This document shows, in pieces, positions 54,376-64,000 of a stretch of DNA of 64,000 nt. Origin of the DNA: Periplaneta americana (taxonomy: Eukaryota; Arthropoda; Insecta; Blattodea; Blattidae); the NCBI RefSeq assembly GCF_040183065.1, contig NC_091130.1, forward strand, positions 20,414,859 to 20,478,858. Direction: 5' to 3'. The position numbers and the translations under genes were made by a program. Position 1 is the stretch's first letter; the number at the start of each line of letters is the position of its first letter. Below the pieces are notes generated by a model. That model did not search any database. It was given only the letters and a program-made list of their open reading frames with translations, and was not told where the DNA came from.

Positions 54376-55006
54376 TTATGCTCGACCATGCCGAAATGTA
54401 GTAATTATACACCTGGTAGCAGTCCTTTAATGCATGTCATTAAAGTACACCTACTCATTAAAGTACAGGTGTTCAGCCAATGACAACTCAGCTTACAGGT
54501 GTGCAGCCAATGACAAGTCAGCTTTGTACCGTTATAAAACCGCAAGTAACGATTATTCTCGGATATGCAATCGAAAGAGAATTAGCGAAAAGTCACGGAG
54601 GCTGGAAATCCAATACTGTCGCAGAAGGTTATGTTCTGTTTCTCGTATAATAATTAGCGTTAATTGTAAATAATATTCAAATAAATTCAATTTGTCATCG
54701 CGTTTTTCAATTCTAAATCAATTTTCAGGTAATGTTCATCTTATTCTGTGCCAAGGTCAATGAAATTCGGCCTCGGAAAAAATCAATACTTTCGTGTCTG
54801 CGCACATCTCACAATTCAGGTCAGTTCGCACATAACCATAATTTTGAATACTTTCAAGTTAGAAATATGGTCGAGCATAAAAAGTCGTATGAAACTTGCC
54901 TATAATGGTAATTATGACGCTCTTATGAAAATTATGAAACGAGCTTGCGCTCGTTTCATAAACAATCATACTTGCGTCATACTTACTCGTTGCGTAATGT
55001 ACTATT
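54376..55006 (+). repeat. 640-bp dispersed repeat, copy 3
   Basis: Same landmarks as copy 2, with CAGCCAATGACAA present twice (a short duplication) and then CGTTATAAAACC. The near-perfect hairpin TATGAAACGAGC/GCTCGTTTCATA has a 4-nt loop at about 54935-54962. Frames 54434-54673 and 54748-55011 are not protein-like. Confidence 0.75.
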
Positions 55007-55587
55007 ATTGAGAATCCGATAGTGAAATAATTTTAAAGAACTCTGTCTGTTATACAAGTGATATACAGTAACATTTTAAAATTGTGACAAAGAATAACTT
55101 TTCATACATTTATTTTGTTTTGTAATCATACTGAAAATGGAAATATTTGTTATTTCGTTGTGTAATTACTGAAAATGGGAAAGTAGGAGAACTATAGGCC
55201 TACTAAAACGTTTAATAGCCAATGGTTAAATGATACTTCATTCTCAAACTGGCTTCAGGATGTGAAAGATGACAGCAATGAAGCAGATTATAAAGTTTAT
55301 TAAGTTCAAATTAGGGTTCATAAGGGAGACTTGAAAAAACATTCCGATTCAGTTAAACATATTTATATATTCCGCGAAATTAAATTTGCCATTTATATTG
55401 GGCTACTTTTTCTGAATGTTGGCCAATTTTTCAGCCAGCTTTCGCTATTTTTAGTAAGTAATGCTTTACGGCCTTACTACCTGCAATTTAGACAATGTAA
55501 GTCATACATGCAGGAGCGCATATTTAAATGACTTTATGGCCATATTCAACCTCAGTTTGTGACAACTGCTAACAGTTAATACATCAC
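55007..55587. other. Unassigned sequence
   Basis: TTGGGCTACTTTTTCTGAAT near 55398 echoes the 52605 words. The 66-codon frame there is unsupported. Confidence 0.35.
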
Positions 55588-55928
55588 ATATTCATTATAT
55601 ATGAGGTCTCGCCTACCTCATTGAATATTACACGACTACTATGAAGTAGCCAATGTCTATTATCACCATTTAATTCGAGAAAAATTCGTTCCGGCAGCGG
55701 GAATCGAACCCGGCATTACGAGAGGAGTTCGGCCGGCACCGTGGATCGTGTCCCGACATAGCTCAGTTGGAAAGGGCACTGAGCACGTAGAGCTCAGAGG
55801 CCCCGGGTTCGATTCCCGGTGCCGGAACGAATTTTTCTCGAATTAAATGGTGATAATACACATTGGCTTCTTCAAAGTAGTCGTGTAATATTCAATGAGG
55901 TGGGCGAGACCTCATATATAATGAATAT
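55588..55928 (+). mobile_element. Fold-back element with tRNA-like core
   Basis: Arms 55588-55712 and 55806-55928 are inverted and nearly identical for over 100 bp (ATGAGGTCTCGCC..., ATTACACGACTACT..., AATTCGAGAAAAATTCGTTC). The tRNA-like core is on the plus strand. The tRNA 3' half is part of the repeated arm. No target duplication identified. Confidence 0.8.
55754..55827 (+). tRNA. tRNA-like sequence, loop ACGTAGA
   Basis: GCTCAGTTGG (A-box region), anticodon stem TGAGC/GCTCA around ACGTAGA, perfect T arm CCGGG TTCGATT CCCGG. The acceptor and D arms have mismatches, so it is not a standard tRNA gene. Confidence 0.6.
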
Positions 55929-56544
55929 ACGATGTTAAGCTGTGGAAAATGATTTCAAAGTTTTGCATGTAAGACGCTGAAAAATGGCAGAAAATTGTTA
56001 AGAACGGCGGATAATTATGTAAGACACAATGCTTCTTTGTGAACTGTAAAGCTACATATGATAATGATTATTATTATTTAATAGGCTTTAAAATCGAATT
56101 ATTTACGTGAAAAAAAAAAAAAAGTTGACTAGAGATAAATTATATGGAACTGACACCAAAATTCTCTTTCGTGGTTTCATATTACTATGAAAACGATACA
56201 TGCTTTTAGGCAGCATGGAGGTACCTGCATAAAAGTTGAGACTTTAATTCAAAACATGAGCATATTAGTTTCATTGTAAGGAGTCATACACAATATGGTC
56301 CGCTCTTGCACTGAGGTATAGAAATTGCATCGATGATAATAGAGCAGCTTTAACAGACACAAGCAATAAAACTTGACTATCATAGAGTTTCCAATTACAT
56401 CCGCACACCGCTCTGTGCCGCACCTGTGTAAAAACTGAGAGCAAATAATTGAGCAATCTGCTCAACTGCTGCGAACCTAAAGCATACAAAATAAATTATG
56501 AAATGAATTGTGTACTATTGCATGAAATGAATAAGGAATTGTTG
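55929..56544. other. Unassigned sequence
   Basis: Nothing recognised. Confidence 0.35.
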
Positions 56545-56561
56545 TTGTTATTATTATTATA

Positions 56562-56611
<50 letters not shown>

Positions 56612-56612
56612 G
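56545..56612 (+). repeat. (ATT)n microsatellite
   Basis: About 20 ATT units with a TTG interruption, left of family X copy 3. Confidence 0.9.
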
Positions 56613-56734
56613 TTGTATGTATGTAGTATTTATTCACACTGGAATGGGTAAATACCCGGTGGCAGTGGTAACTAATTACACTCAATAATGACAATTAATA
56701 ATAAACATACAATTAATAATTACAATTAATAATA

Positions 56735-57110
56735 AAATCTACAAAAGTCTCGCACGACCAATTTTGGGTTATGGCAGTGAAGCATGGACACTAAGAAAAT
56801 GCGACGAAAGACGGCTAACAACTGCCGAAATGAGATTCATGCGAAAAACTGCTGGATACTCTCTTGTCGATCATCATCGGAACGTAGATATTCTGAAGGA
56901 ATTAAAAATTGACTCTATTGTCCATTATTTACAGCAATACAGGCTTCAGTGGCAGACACATGTCAAGAGGATGGATCGCTCTAGATGGCCCAGGCAGATT
57001 TTGTCGTATGTTCCAAGAGGTCGAAGAAATTTAGGAAGACCTAGGAAACGCTGGCAAGAGACCGTAACAGATCCACTGGGGTCTAACACTTGAAGGCTGA
57101 TGATGATGAT
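56735..57110 (+). mobile_element. LINE family D 3' fragment
   Basis: The frame 56764-57093 reads GSEAWTLRKCDERRLTTAEM, RFMRKTAGYSLVDHHRNVDI and LGRPRKRWQETV. This is the post-RT region of another RTE-like LINE, ending in GATGATGATGATG. Shares only general features (WTLR, GRPRKRW) with families B and C. Confidence 0.8.
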
Positions 57111-57111
57111 G

Positions 57112-57116
<5 letters not shown>

Positions 57117-57171
<55 letters not shown>
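57117..57171 (+). repeat. (AAT)n microsatellite
   Basis: About 18 units, at the junction between LINE D and family X. Confidence 0.9.
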
Positions 57172-57172
<1 letters not shown>

Positions 57173-57589
57173 TAAAATTAACAAGGAGCATCCTAAATTA
57201 AATGAAGCACAATCACTTAAAATAACATATTTTAAAGCAAATCTAATTTGTATCTTAACCCTAAGTTCGAACTAAAATCCACGAGTATGACATGTTCATA
57301 CATTCACAGCTCCACACTCATTTCGCTGTCAACTCACTCACTGCACTGGTACTACGACACATCTCACTGATACTCTCCTGATACTTTGATCTACCACTAG
57401 AAACTATAAAACTTCACTGACACAAACACACTTCAGTTACACAACACACTTCACTGACAAAACACACTTCTTCACTGATACAACACTTCAAATAACGAAA
57501 CATCAATTACTACCTTTAAAAAGTGTGTATAATATACTACCGTCTATTAGTAAAGTCCTTAAGCCTATTTTAAATACATTTTAGTTATT

Positions 57590-58650
57590 GGTAAAGCCTT
57601 TAGGACACATAGGCAGAACAGATAAGACAGTACATGGCACACAAAAGAAGGGACATAACAACACAGGCTAGGACACACAGACAGATCAAATAGGACAGGA
57701 CATGGCACGCAGACATGACAGAGAGAAGGTGACAGAATAAAACAGGACAGGACACAGATAGAACAGATAAGACAGGACAGGGCACACAACAAAAAGACAG
57801 GGCACACAGACAGCATAGGAAAGACAGAAAAAGACAGGAAACACAGAATAGGACAGACAAGGCAGGAATTACAGAACAGACAGGACACACAAAACAGGAC
57901 AGACAGGGCGCACAGGACCAGCCATGACAGACAAAACAGGACAGACAGGACGAACAGAACAGGAAGACAGGACACACATAACAGGACAGACAGGACACAC
58001 ATAACAGGACAGATAGGACACACATAACAGGACAGACAGGACACACATAACAGGACAGACAGGACACACATAACAGGACAGACAGGACACACATAACAGA
58101 ACAGACAGGACACACATAACAGGACAGACAGGACACACATAACAGGACAGGAGACAGGACACACATAACAGGACAGACAGGACACACATAACAGGACAGA
58201 CAGGAGACACATAACAGGGCAGACAGGACACACATAACAGGGCAGACAGGACACACATAACAGGACAGACAGGACACACATAACAGGACAGACAGGACAC
58301 ACATAACAGGACAGATAGGACGAACAGGACAGGAGACAGGACACACATAACAGAACAGACATGACGCACAGAATAGGTCACACAGGACGCACAGAACAGG
58401 ACAGAGAGGACACACAGGACGCACAGAACAGACAGATAGGAAACACGGGACAGGAAACACAAAGCAAGGCGCACAGAACAGGACAGACAGAACAGGACAG
58501 AAAACACAGAACAGGACAGGACAGGACAGGAAATAGGACAGGGCATGACACACAGGAGAGGACAGGGACAGAACAAAAGGACAGGGCACACAGACAGCAA
58601 AGGACAGACAGGACAGGACACACAGAAAAGGACAGACAGACAGGTAGGTA
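57590..58650 (+). repeat. 21-bp minisatellite
   Basis: Core unit ACACATAACAGGACAGACAG plus G (21 bp), most regular at about 57960-58345, with degenerate CAGGACA-type sequence on both sides. As 21 is a multiple of 3, minus-strand frames (57565-58362, 57600-58742, 57869-58621) become long and cysteine-rich. Not genes. Confidence 0.95.
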
Positions 58651-59530
58651 TATAGATAAGACGTAGGAAGGGATATGAAATACAGTGTACTGTTAGCCAT
58701 GGATAGCAGACATCCTAGATGACAAAGCAGGGTTCGAATCACGACGATACAGAATAAAATTTGCGTCCCACAAATTCTGTAGTTGGAATGAAACGTCCAC
58801 AGTGGCTGTGGTCGGTACAGTAAGCAGCTTTGTTATTGTGGTCGCACCGGTATAAGAGAGTTCTTTTTTACAGAGTTCCAACTTTATTAATGTTTGCGTC
58901 AGCCGTGGCTCGCTTGTTAAGAGATATCGATAATGCATCTCTTGCTGGGAGGAAGTGTTTGCTGCTAAGTGAACACCAGTTAATGAGTAGTCATCTCTGT
59001 ATTCTCACGATGCGAGATGGGATATCTTGCTTGCATTTTATTACGCCAGCCTCAGATTTCGTACAAGATACTCAACCAGCGCTCACAAAGAATCTTCCTG
59101 ATGTCTGAATTATAACCCACAGTTGAAAGCATCCATGTCAGTTTTGCACTGTAACAGACGCATATGAAAGATGCCTTAAAAGAATGTATTGTGTGTATGT
59201 GTGTATGTGTGTGTGTGTGTTCCCGCGTGTGGTGGAGGCGGACCAACGCCCTTCTGTATAGTATTATACACCGTTCTGGCAGATCCATTATTCACACAAC
59301 TCCCAGGAAAATAATTGAAATACATAAAAAACTCTACAAGTGGCTTTTAATATTCCGCGAAATGACTGTTCCCTTAACGGTCACCAGATAATATAGTTCC
59401 CGAATACCGGCAAGAACGCTACTGAGGCATGATCATCCCTCGGTATCAGTTAGGTACGCCGCAAGATGCCACTCATCTAGCAGCAGGAATACATCCTCCG
59501 AATGTCAAAGGATATCATCCACAGAACGTC
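58651..59530. other. Unassigned; short GT run
   Basis: A 92-codon plus frame (58830-59108) has no recognised similarity. GGGTTCGAATC at 58730 resembles a B box, but no A box or arms fit. TG dinucleotides run at 59190-59220. Confidence 0.35.
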
Positions 59531-59533
59531 TTA

Positions 59534-60286
59534 AGGCCCTTTCACAATGAAAATTAAACATAACCGTAACATAAACACAGAAGTTTGCGGCCAGGTTATC
59601 AAATGGGATCATTCACAATGATTCACATAAACACTGAAGGCCCATTCACAATGGAAATTAAACATAACCGTAACATAAACACAGAAGTTTGCACCCAGGC
59701 TACCAAATGGGATCATTCACAATTATTCACATAAGCATTGACATAAACATTACCGTAAGACGTTAACATGAAAGTTTGCAAACTTCAAACTTTCATGCTT
59801 ATGCTTACGTGATTTGCAAACAGAACACAATCGTGGAGCGCTGAAGTATACGACAGAATATGAGGAAATGGCGTCGTTGTTATGTTTCCATGGCTACCAA
59901 GTATGTTTGCGGTTATGTTTATGTTCCCATCGTGAATGATGGTGATTTTACAGTAACGTTTATATTAAGTTAACGCTTACGTTATGTTTAATTTTCATTG
60001 TGAATGAGCCTTGACATTAACATTTCCGCTAGACGTTAACATGAAAGTTTGCGAACTCCAAACGTTCATGCTTATGCTTACGTGATTTGCAAACAGTACA
60101 CAATCGTGGAGCGCTGAAGTAAACGACAGAATATGAGCAAATGGCGTCGTTGTTATGTTTCCATGGCTACCAAGTAGCTTTGCGGTTATGTTTATGTCCC
60201 CATCACGAATGATGTGATTTTACTATAACGTTTACATTCTTAAGTTAATGCTTACGTTATGTTTAATTTTCATTGTGGATGAGCCT
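59534..60286. mobile_element. Harbinger-like MITE with duplicated ends
   Basis: Ends AGGCCCTTTCACAATGAAAA and, inverted, AGGCTCATCCACAATGAAAA, flanked by TTA at 59531-59533 and 60287-60289. The left-end segment occurs twice (59534 and 59638) and the right half occurs twice (about 59760-60012 and 60013-60286). So it appears to be a nested or partly duplicated element. Confidence 0.8.
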
Positions 60287-60289
60287 TTA

Positions 60290-60559
60290 GTCTGGCAACG
60301 GGGTACGTCGTAAAAGTTTCGGAGGGAGGGGGGCTGATCACCTCTATTCGGCCTCACTGAAGCTCGTGTAACTTGTCCTGAAATCATATTTTTTATAGAA
60401 TGAAATGAAATGTAGAAAAGTGTATGTTGAAATAGTGTTAGTGGAATGACGTTTGCGAACCTTCTTCGTAGAATAATGAGCCAGTACTTAAGTACTGAAG
60501 TATAGGAGGGATCAAACGCGTATCAGTTAAATTGGGAGAATATCCTCAAATTCATATTT
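60290..60559. other. Unassigned sequence
   Basis: A GGAGGGAGGGGGG run near 60330, otherwise nothing recognised. Confidence 0.4.
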
Positions 60560-62440
60560 GAGTAGTAAATGAAAATGAAGAATGGGACGAAAAGTATAAT
60601 TTTGAATTTGACAATTTGTATTCTGATTCAGATTGAGGCGGGCATAAAATGTAGACACATGGAAGAACAGGAGGAAATTAGACTAGTAGCACGAAGAGAA
60701 AAATATAAAAAAGAGGAATTAAAAGATGGGAAGAAAAATAAGAGAAAAGGGAAAAAATAATAAATAAAACGAAGGAGGTAAGGAGATTAGGGAACTGTAA
60801 AAACGAAGAGAAGGACACGGGGAAAAAAAGAGAAGACGAGAAAGGAAAAAAAAAGTAGTAAAGGAAGGAAATATGAAGGAAATGAGGGAAAACACGAGAC
60901 GAAGACGAAAAAGAAAAAAATTGTAGTAAAAAGGGAAAAGGGAAGAAAAATAAGGAAGAAATGATATAATAAAAGCAAAAATGAATAAGGAGGAAAAAGA
61001 AAAGGTGGAAAGTAAGGGAGAAAAGTATGAGGAGAAAAAGGATAGAAAATGGATGAGAAGATAAAAAGAAAAGGGGAAAAAGAAAGTGAAAGATAAAGAA
61101 AAAGAAGAAAAGAAAAATAATGAAGGAAAGAAAGAAAAGTAAGAGAAGAATAAGGAGGAAAACGAGGGATTAAAATTAAGAAGGACATTTGAAAAAAAAT
61201 GTAGGGGAGGTGAGAGAGAAAATATGAAAAAAAGAAAGATGAAGAGGAGAGGAAGAAAAGAAGAAAAAGAAGCAGAAATGAGGAAGAAAGGAGAAACGGA
61301 AGTGAAGACGAGGAAGAAAAGAGGAAAGGAAGCGAAGGTGAGAAAAAAGACGAAAAGAAAGCGGAGATGGGGGAAAATGGAAAAAGAAAGCAAAAAGACC
61401 TAGAAAAGAGGAAAGGAAGCGAAGATGAGGAAGAAAAGAGGAAAGGAAGCGAAGGCGAAAAAAATACGAAAAGAAAGCAGAGATGAGGAAGAAAATGAAA
61501 AAGGAAGCGGAAACGACATAGAAAAGAGGAAAGGAAGCGAAAATGAGGAAAACGTGAAAAAGGAAATTAAGATAAGAAAGGAAGAGAAGGTGATAAAAAG
61601 ACGAAAAAACGGAGAGGGGAAGAAAATGGATAAAGGAATCAAAAACAACCTAGAAAAGAGGACAGGAAAGCGGAAAGGAAGCAAAGGCGAGAAAAAAGAC
61701 GGAAAAAGCGGAGATGGTGAAGAAAGTGAAAAAAAGGAAGCAAAAACAACCTAGAAAAGAGGGAAGAGGGAAGGAAGCGAAGGTGAAAAAAGACGAAAAA
61801 AGAAGCGGAGATGAGGAAGAAAATGGAAAAGGGAATCAAAATACGACCTAGAAAAGAAAAGAAAAAAGGAAAGGAAGCGAAGGTGAGAAAAAAAACGAAA
61901 AAGCGGAAATGGGGAAGAAAATGAAAAAAAAAAGGAAGCTAAAACTACCCAGAAAATAAGAAAGGAAGCAAAGATGAGAAAAAAGGCGATAAAAAAGCGG
62001 AAATGGGGAAGGATATGGAAAAAGGAATAAAACAACGATCTAGAAAAGAGGAAAGGAAGCGAAGGTGAGAAAAAGAAAAGCGGATATGAGGAAGAAAATG
62101 AAAAAGGGAAGCAAAAATGACCAAGAAAAGAGGAAAGGATCCGAAGATGAGAAAGGAAAAGGAAAACGCGGCAAACGTGAAGAAAAAAAGGCGAAAAGAA
62201 AGCCAAGATGAGGAAGAAAAAGGGAAAAAGAAGCTAAAGTGAGAAAAAGGCGAAAAGGAAGTGGAGATGGGGAACAAAGGGAGAAAAGCGAAAATGAGTA
62301 GAAAAAGGAGAAAAGGATGCGAAGGTGAGGGAAAAAAAGGCGAAAAGCGGAGATGGGGAACAGAAGGGGAAAAGGTAGCAAAGATTAGGAAGAAATGATG
62401 AAAAAGAAGCGAAGATGAGGAAGAAAAGAGAAAAATGAGG
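60560..62440 (+). repeat. 1.9-kb purine-rich tract with irregular period
   Basis: Plus strand is almost entirely A and G. From 61398 the phrase TAGAAAAGAGGAAAGGAAGC (or near variants) recurs at about 61524, 61649, 61750, 61849, 61948, 62039 and 62121, spacing 80-126 bp. Minus-strand F/S/L-rich frames (60719-61393 and 61751-62472) are artefacts. Confidence 0.9.
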
Positions 62441-62694
62441 AGGTAAGAATTTTTAACGATTTCTTTGCCCATGTGTCCAGACCACCCAGTTCTCCCAATA
62501 TTTGGCAGACAATATTGGGCTGCACATATGATATGGATAATAGGCCTATTATAATTATTGTGAGCTTCTCAACCTTAAATCCGGAATTCGTCAATATATT
62601 ATTAAAATTCAGTTTCTTTTGTACATATTATTATCCAGAATGTCACGTTAGCGTTTCTTAGAAGCTATATTCACTGTCTCTTCTATTTAGAATC
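62441..62694. other. Unassigned spacer
   Basis: Nothing recognised between the purine tract and the LINE fragment. Confidence 0.35.
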
Positions 62695-63030
62695 ATGCAT
62701 ACTTCTACTCCGAATTATCTGTTATCGCGCTTTCAATTTCTTACAGCTCTTCGAAACCGACATCAAGCACTTCTTTCTATCCCTTATCATAGAACTTTAT
62801 ACTCATCTTCCTATACTGTAGAAATACCTCGCCTCTGGAATTCGTTACCTAATGACGTCAGGGACTGCCGGACTTTATCACAATTTAAAATTTAAATTGG
62901 AAAATTTTGTCTTAGTTAATGTTTTTAGATATTGCTATAAGTATTGATTTGTGTTTTTTTCTATTTCTTTTTTAATCTAGATTAAAATTCCAAGTTTCTT
63001 GTTTATGTTAGTTAATTAGTTAGGATACAA
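62695..63030 (+). pseudogene. Jockey-like LINE C-terminal fragment and 3' UTR
   Basis: The frame 62695-62895 reads SIPYHRTLYSSSYTVEIPRL and WNSLPNDVRDCRTLSQF, the same C-terminus as 30600-30761 and the 44282-45109 ORF. AT-rich 3' UTR follows to about 63030. Confidence 0.8.
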
Positions 63031-63149
63031 TTAATTAATCATTTAAAGTTTGTGTGACTGCAACCTGTGTATATTTTTGTGTGGTTTTACTTTGTTTATA
63101 GTGTTTTTTTTTCTCTCTCTCTTTATTTCTTGTGTAGCTTTACTTTGTA

Positions 63150-63999
63150 TACAGGGTGTAACAACTTTAATGTTTAGAATTTCAGGAACATGTTCCCTGA
63201 CACGTTCTACGTTGATTAAACCTAACATACCAATATCCGAAATTGAGAGGTTACAGAGATAACAGAGCTGGAAAAAATAGAACTTCTTGCAGCTCCAAGC
63301 ATTATACTGTTTATACAAGTTCTATTTTATGGCATTACTAAGTAGAGATACATAAGAAACATTTGAAAAGCAGTGAATGAAGGAAATTTTACTTTTAAGA
63401 GAAATTAAATTAAAATTGTTTAGGTTGCTAAGGAAGCGAAACAGACAACAGTTTAAAATAACAGTTGTGAGAAAAATAAACCGTATTGTGACTAGTATTT
63501 TTATTGAGTTTCGACCATTAAAACACGCCTTTTGTGCACACACATCAGGAATACGCCGACATAGTTCATATGTATTGACTGTGTGAAGACAATGCAACAG
63601 CAGCTGTTTTGGCATATCAAGCACGGTTTCCAAATCGTAGGATTCCTAGTGCACAGGTATTTTCACGTGCCTATTGGCAAATTTCAAGAAGTACAGTGTT
63701 TGGAATCTTAAGGACATTTTTTTCAACTTTGCACTGCTTCTTTCATACTCACAAGTAGTTGATATTAAAATGTAATATGGTAATAATAAAAATAATGACA
63801 TAGACATGTCACTTTCGGAAATTGGTGTTACTTCTTTCAGTATTCAGTGATAAAATTAAACTAAAAAAATTTAACTTTGAGGTACAAATAATCCAAACCT
63901 ATAGAACTCTGGATATAGGTATGTTAGGTTTAATCGATGTAGAACGTGTCAGGGAACATGTTCCAGAAATTCTAAACATTAAAGTTGTTACACTCTGTA
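63150..63999 (+). mobile_element. 850-bp mariner-like element with long inverted ends
   Basis: Ends TACAGGGTGTAACAACTTTA and, inverted, TACAGAGTGTAACAACTTTA pair over about 85 bp. TA precedes at 63148-63149, and the window stops one base after the right end. A transposase N-terminus lies at 63549-63712. Same end type as 1-638 and 9256-9700. Confidence 0.85.
63549..63712 (+). pseudogene. Transposase N-terminal helix-turn-helix (DUF4817-like)
   Basis: Reads EYADIVHMY, a stop, then ATAAVLAYQARFPNRRIPSA and QVFSRAYWQI. The AxxxYQxRFPNRRxP pattern is the N-terminal DNA-binding part of insect mariner-like transposases. The DDE core is absent, so the element is non-autonomous. Confidence 0.7.
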
Positions 64000-64000
64000 T

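Larger units (their letters stand above)
56613..57580 (-). repeat. Dispersed repeat family X, copy 3, split by LINE D
   Basis: Left part (56613-56730) has GTAGTATTTATTCACACTGG and ATACCCGGTGGCAGTGGTAA. Right part (57180-57580) carries the AAGCACAATCACTTAAAATA to ACTACCGTCTATTAGTAAAG blocks. A LINE D fragment and a TAA run lie between. It lacks the MITE of copy 1. Confidence 0.75.

Noticed and set aside
58728-58740. Another tRNA-derived SINE head
   Set aside because: A B-box-like GGGTTCGAATC is present but neither an A box nor pairing arms fit.
57565-58742. Cysteine-rich frames up to 380 codons on the minus strand
   Set aside because: Translated 21-bp minisatellite and its degenerate edges; overlapping frames are equally long.
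60719-62472. Serine/phenylalanine/leucine-rich frames, membrane-like
   Set aside because: By-product of a purine-only strand; no start context or domain.

Overview
This window looks like intergenic DNA from a large, repeat-rich insect genome. Almost every recognisable stretch is a transposable element, a tRNA-derived SINE or a tandem repeat, and no complete host gene was found. Cockroach/termite relatives (Blattodea, possibly Periplaneta) are the best guess. That rests on remembered similarity of the LINE and SINE families and was not checked by any search. The only non-transposon coding candidate is a 48-codon THAP-like N-terminus at 52991-53137, and it may also belong to an element.

Layout. 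0-7 kb: a fold-back mariner-like element with a DD41D-type transposase fragment, a decayed LINE (family A) carrying a small MITE, a SINE with a perfect 12-bp target duplication, a second LINE (family C) with another SINE inside it, a 640-bp repeat and a mariner remnant. 7-13 kb: MITEs, two copies of an 810-bp repeat, a long purine-rich tract and a tRNA-like fold-back. 13-16 kb: a chimeric LINE (family B) and a cluster of three tRNA-like heads. 16-22 kb: an AT-rich array with a 109-bp period, a Penelope-like element with a GIY-YIG domain and a hammerhead-like motif, and a second LINE A copy interrupted by a copy of the array and by a pogo-like element. 23-27 kb: two inverted hAT copies around a MITE; the second lies between 86-bp direct repeats. 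27-37 kb: R2-like endonuclease fragments, a Jockey-like LINE with a 582-bp insertion, a hAT element with a perfect 8-bp target duplication, and second copies of several families.

38-49 kb: a non-autonomous Helitron, a second 640-bp repeat, LINE B and LINE C fragments, an inverted pair of mariner 3' ends, a Jockey-like LINE joined to a Penelope-like ribozyme motif, and a repeat family (X) that contains a MITE. 49-64 kb: a 32-bp minisatellite (about 1.9 kb), the THAP-like ORF, a third 640-bp repeat, a fold-back with a tRNA-like core, a third family-X copy holding LINE D, a 21-bp minisatellite, a Harbinger-like MITE, a 1.9-kb purine tract and a terminal fold-back element with a transposase N-terminus.

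The window therefore records nested insertions rather than a pathway. Several insertions can be polarised because an empty or alternative copy of the host repeat lies elsewhere in the same window. Long open frames inside the minisatellites and purine tracts are composition artefacts.
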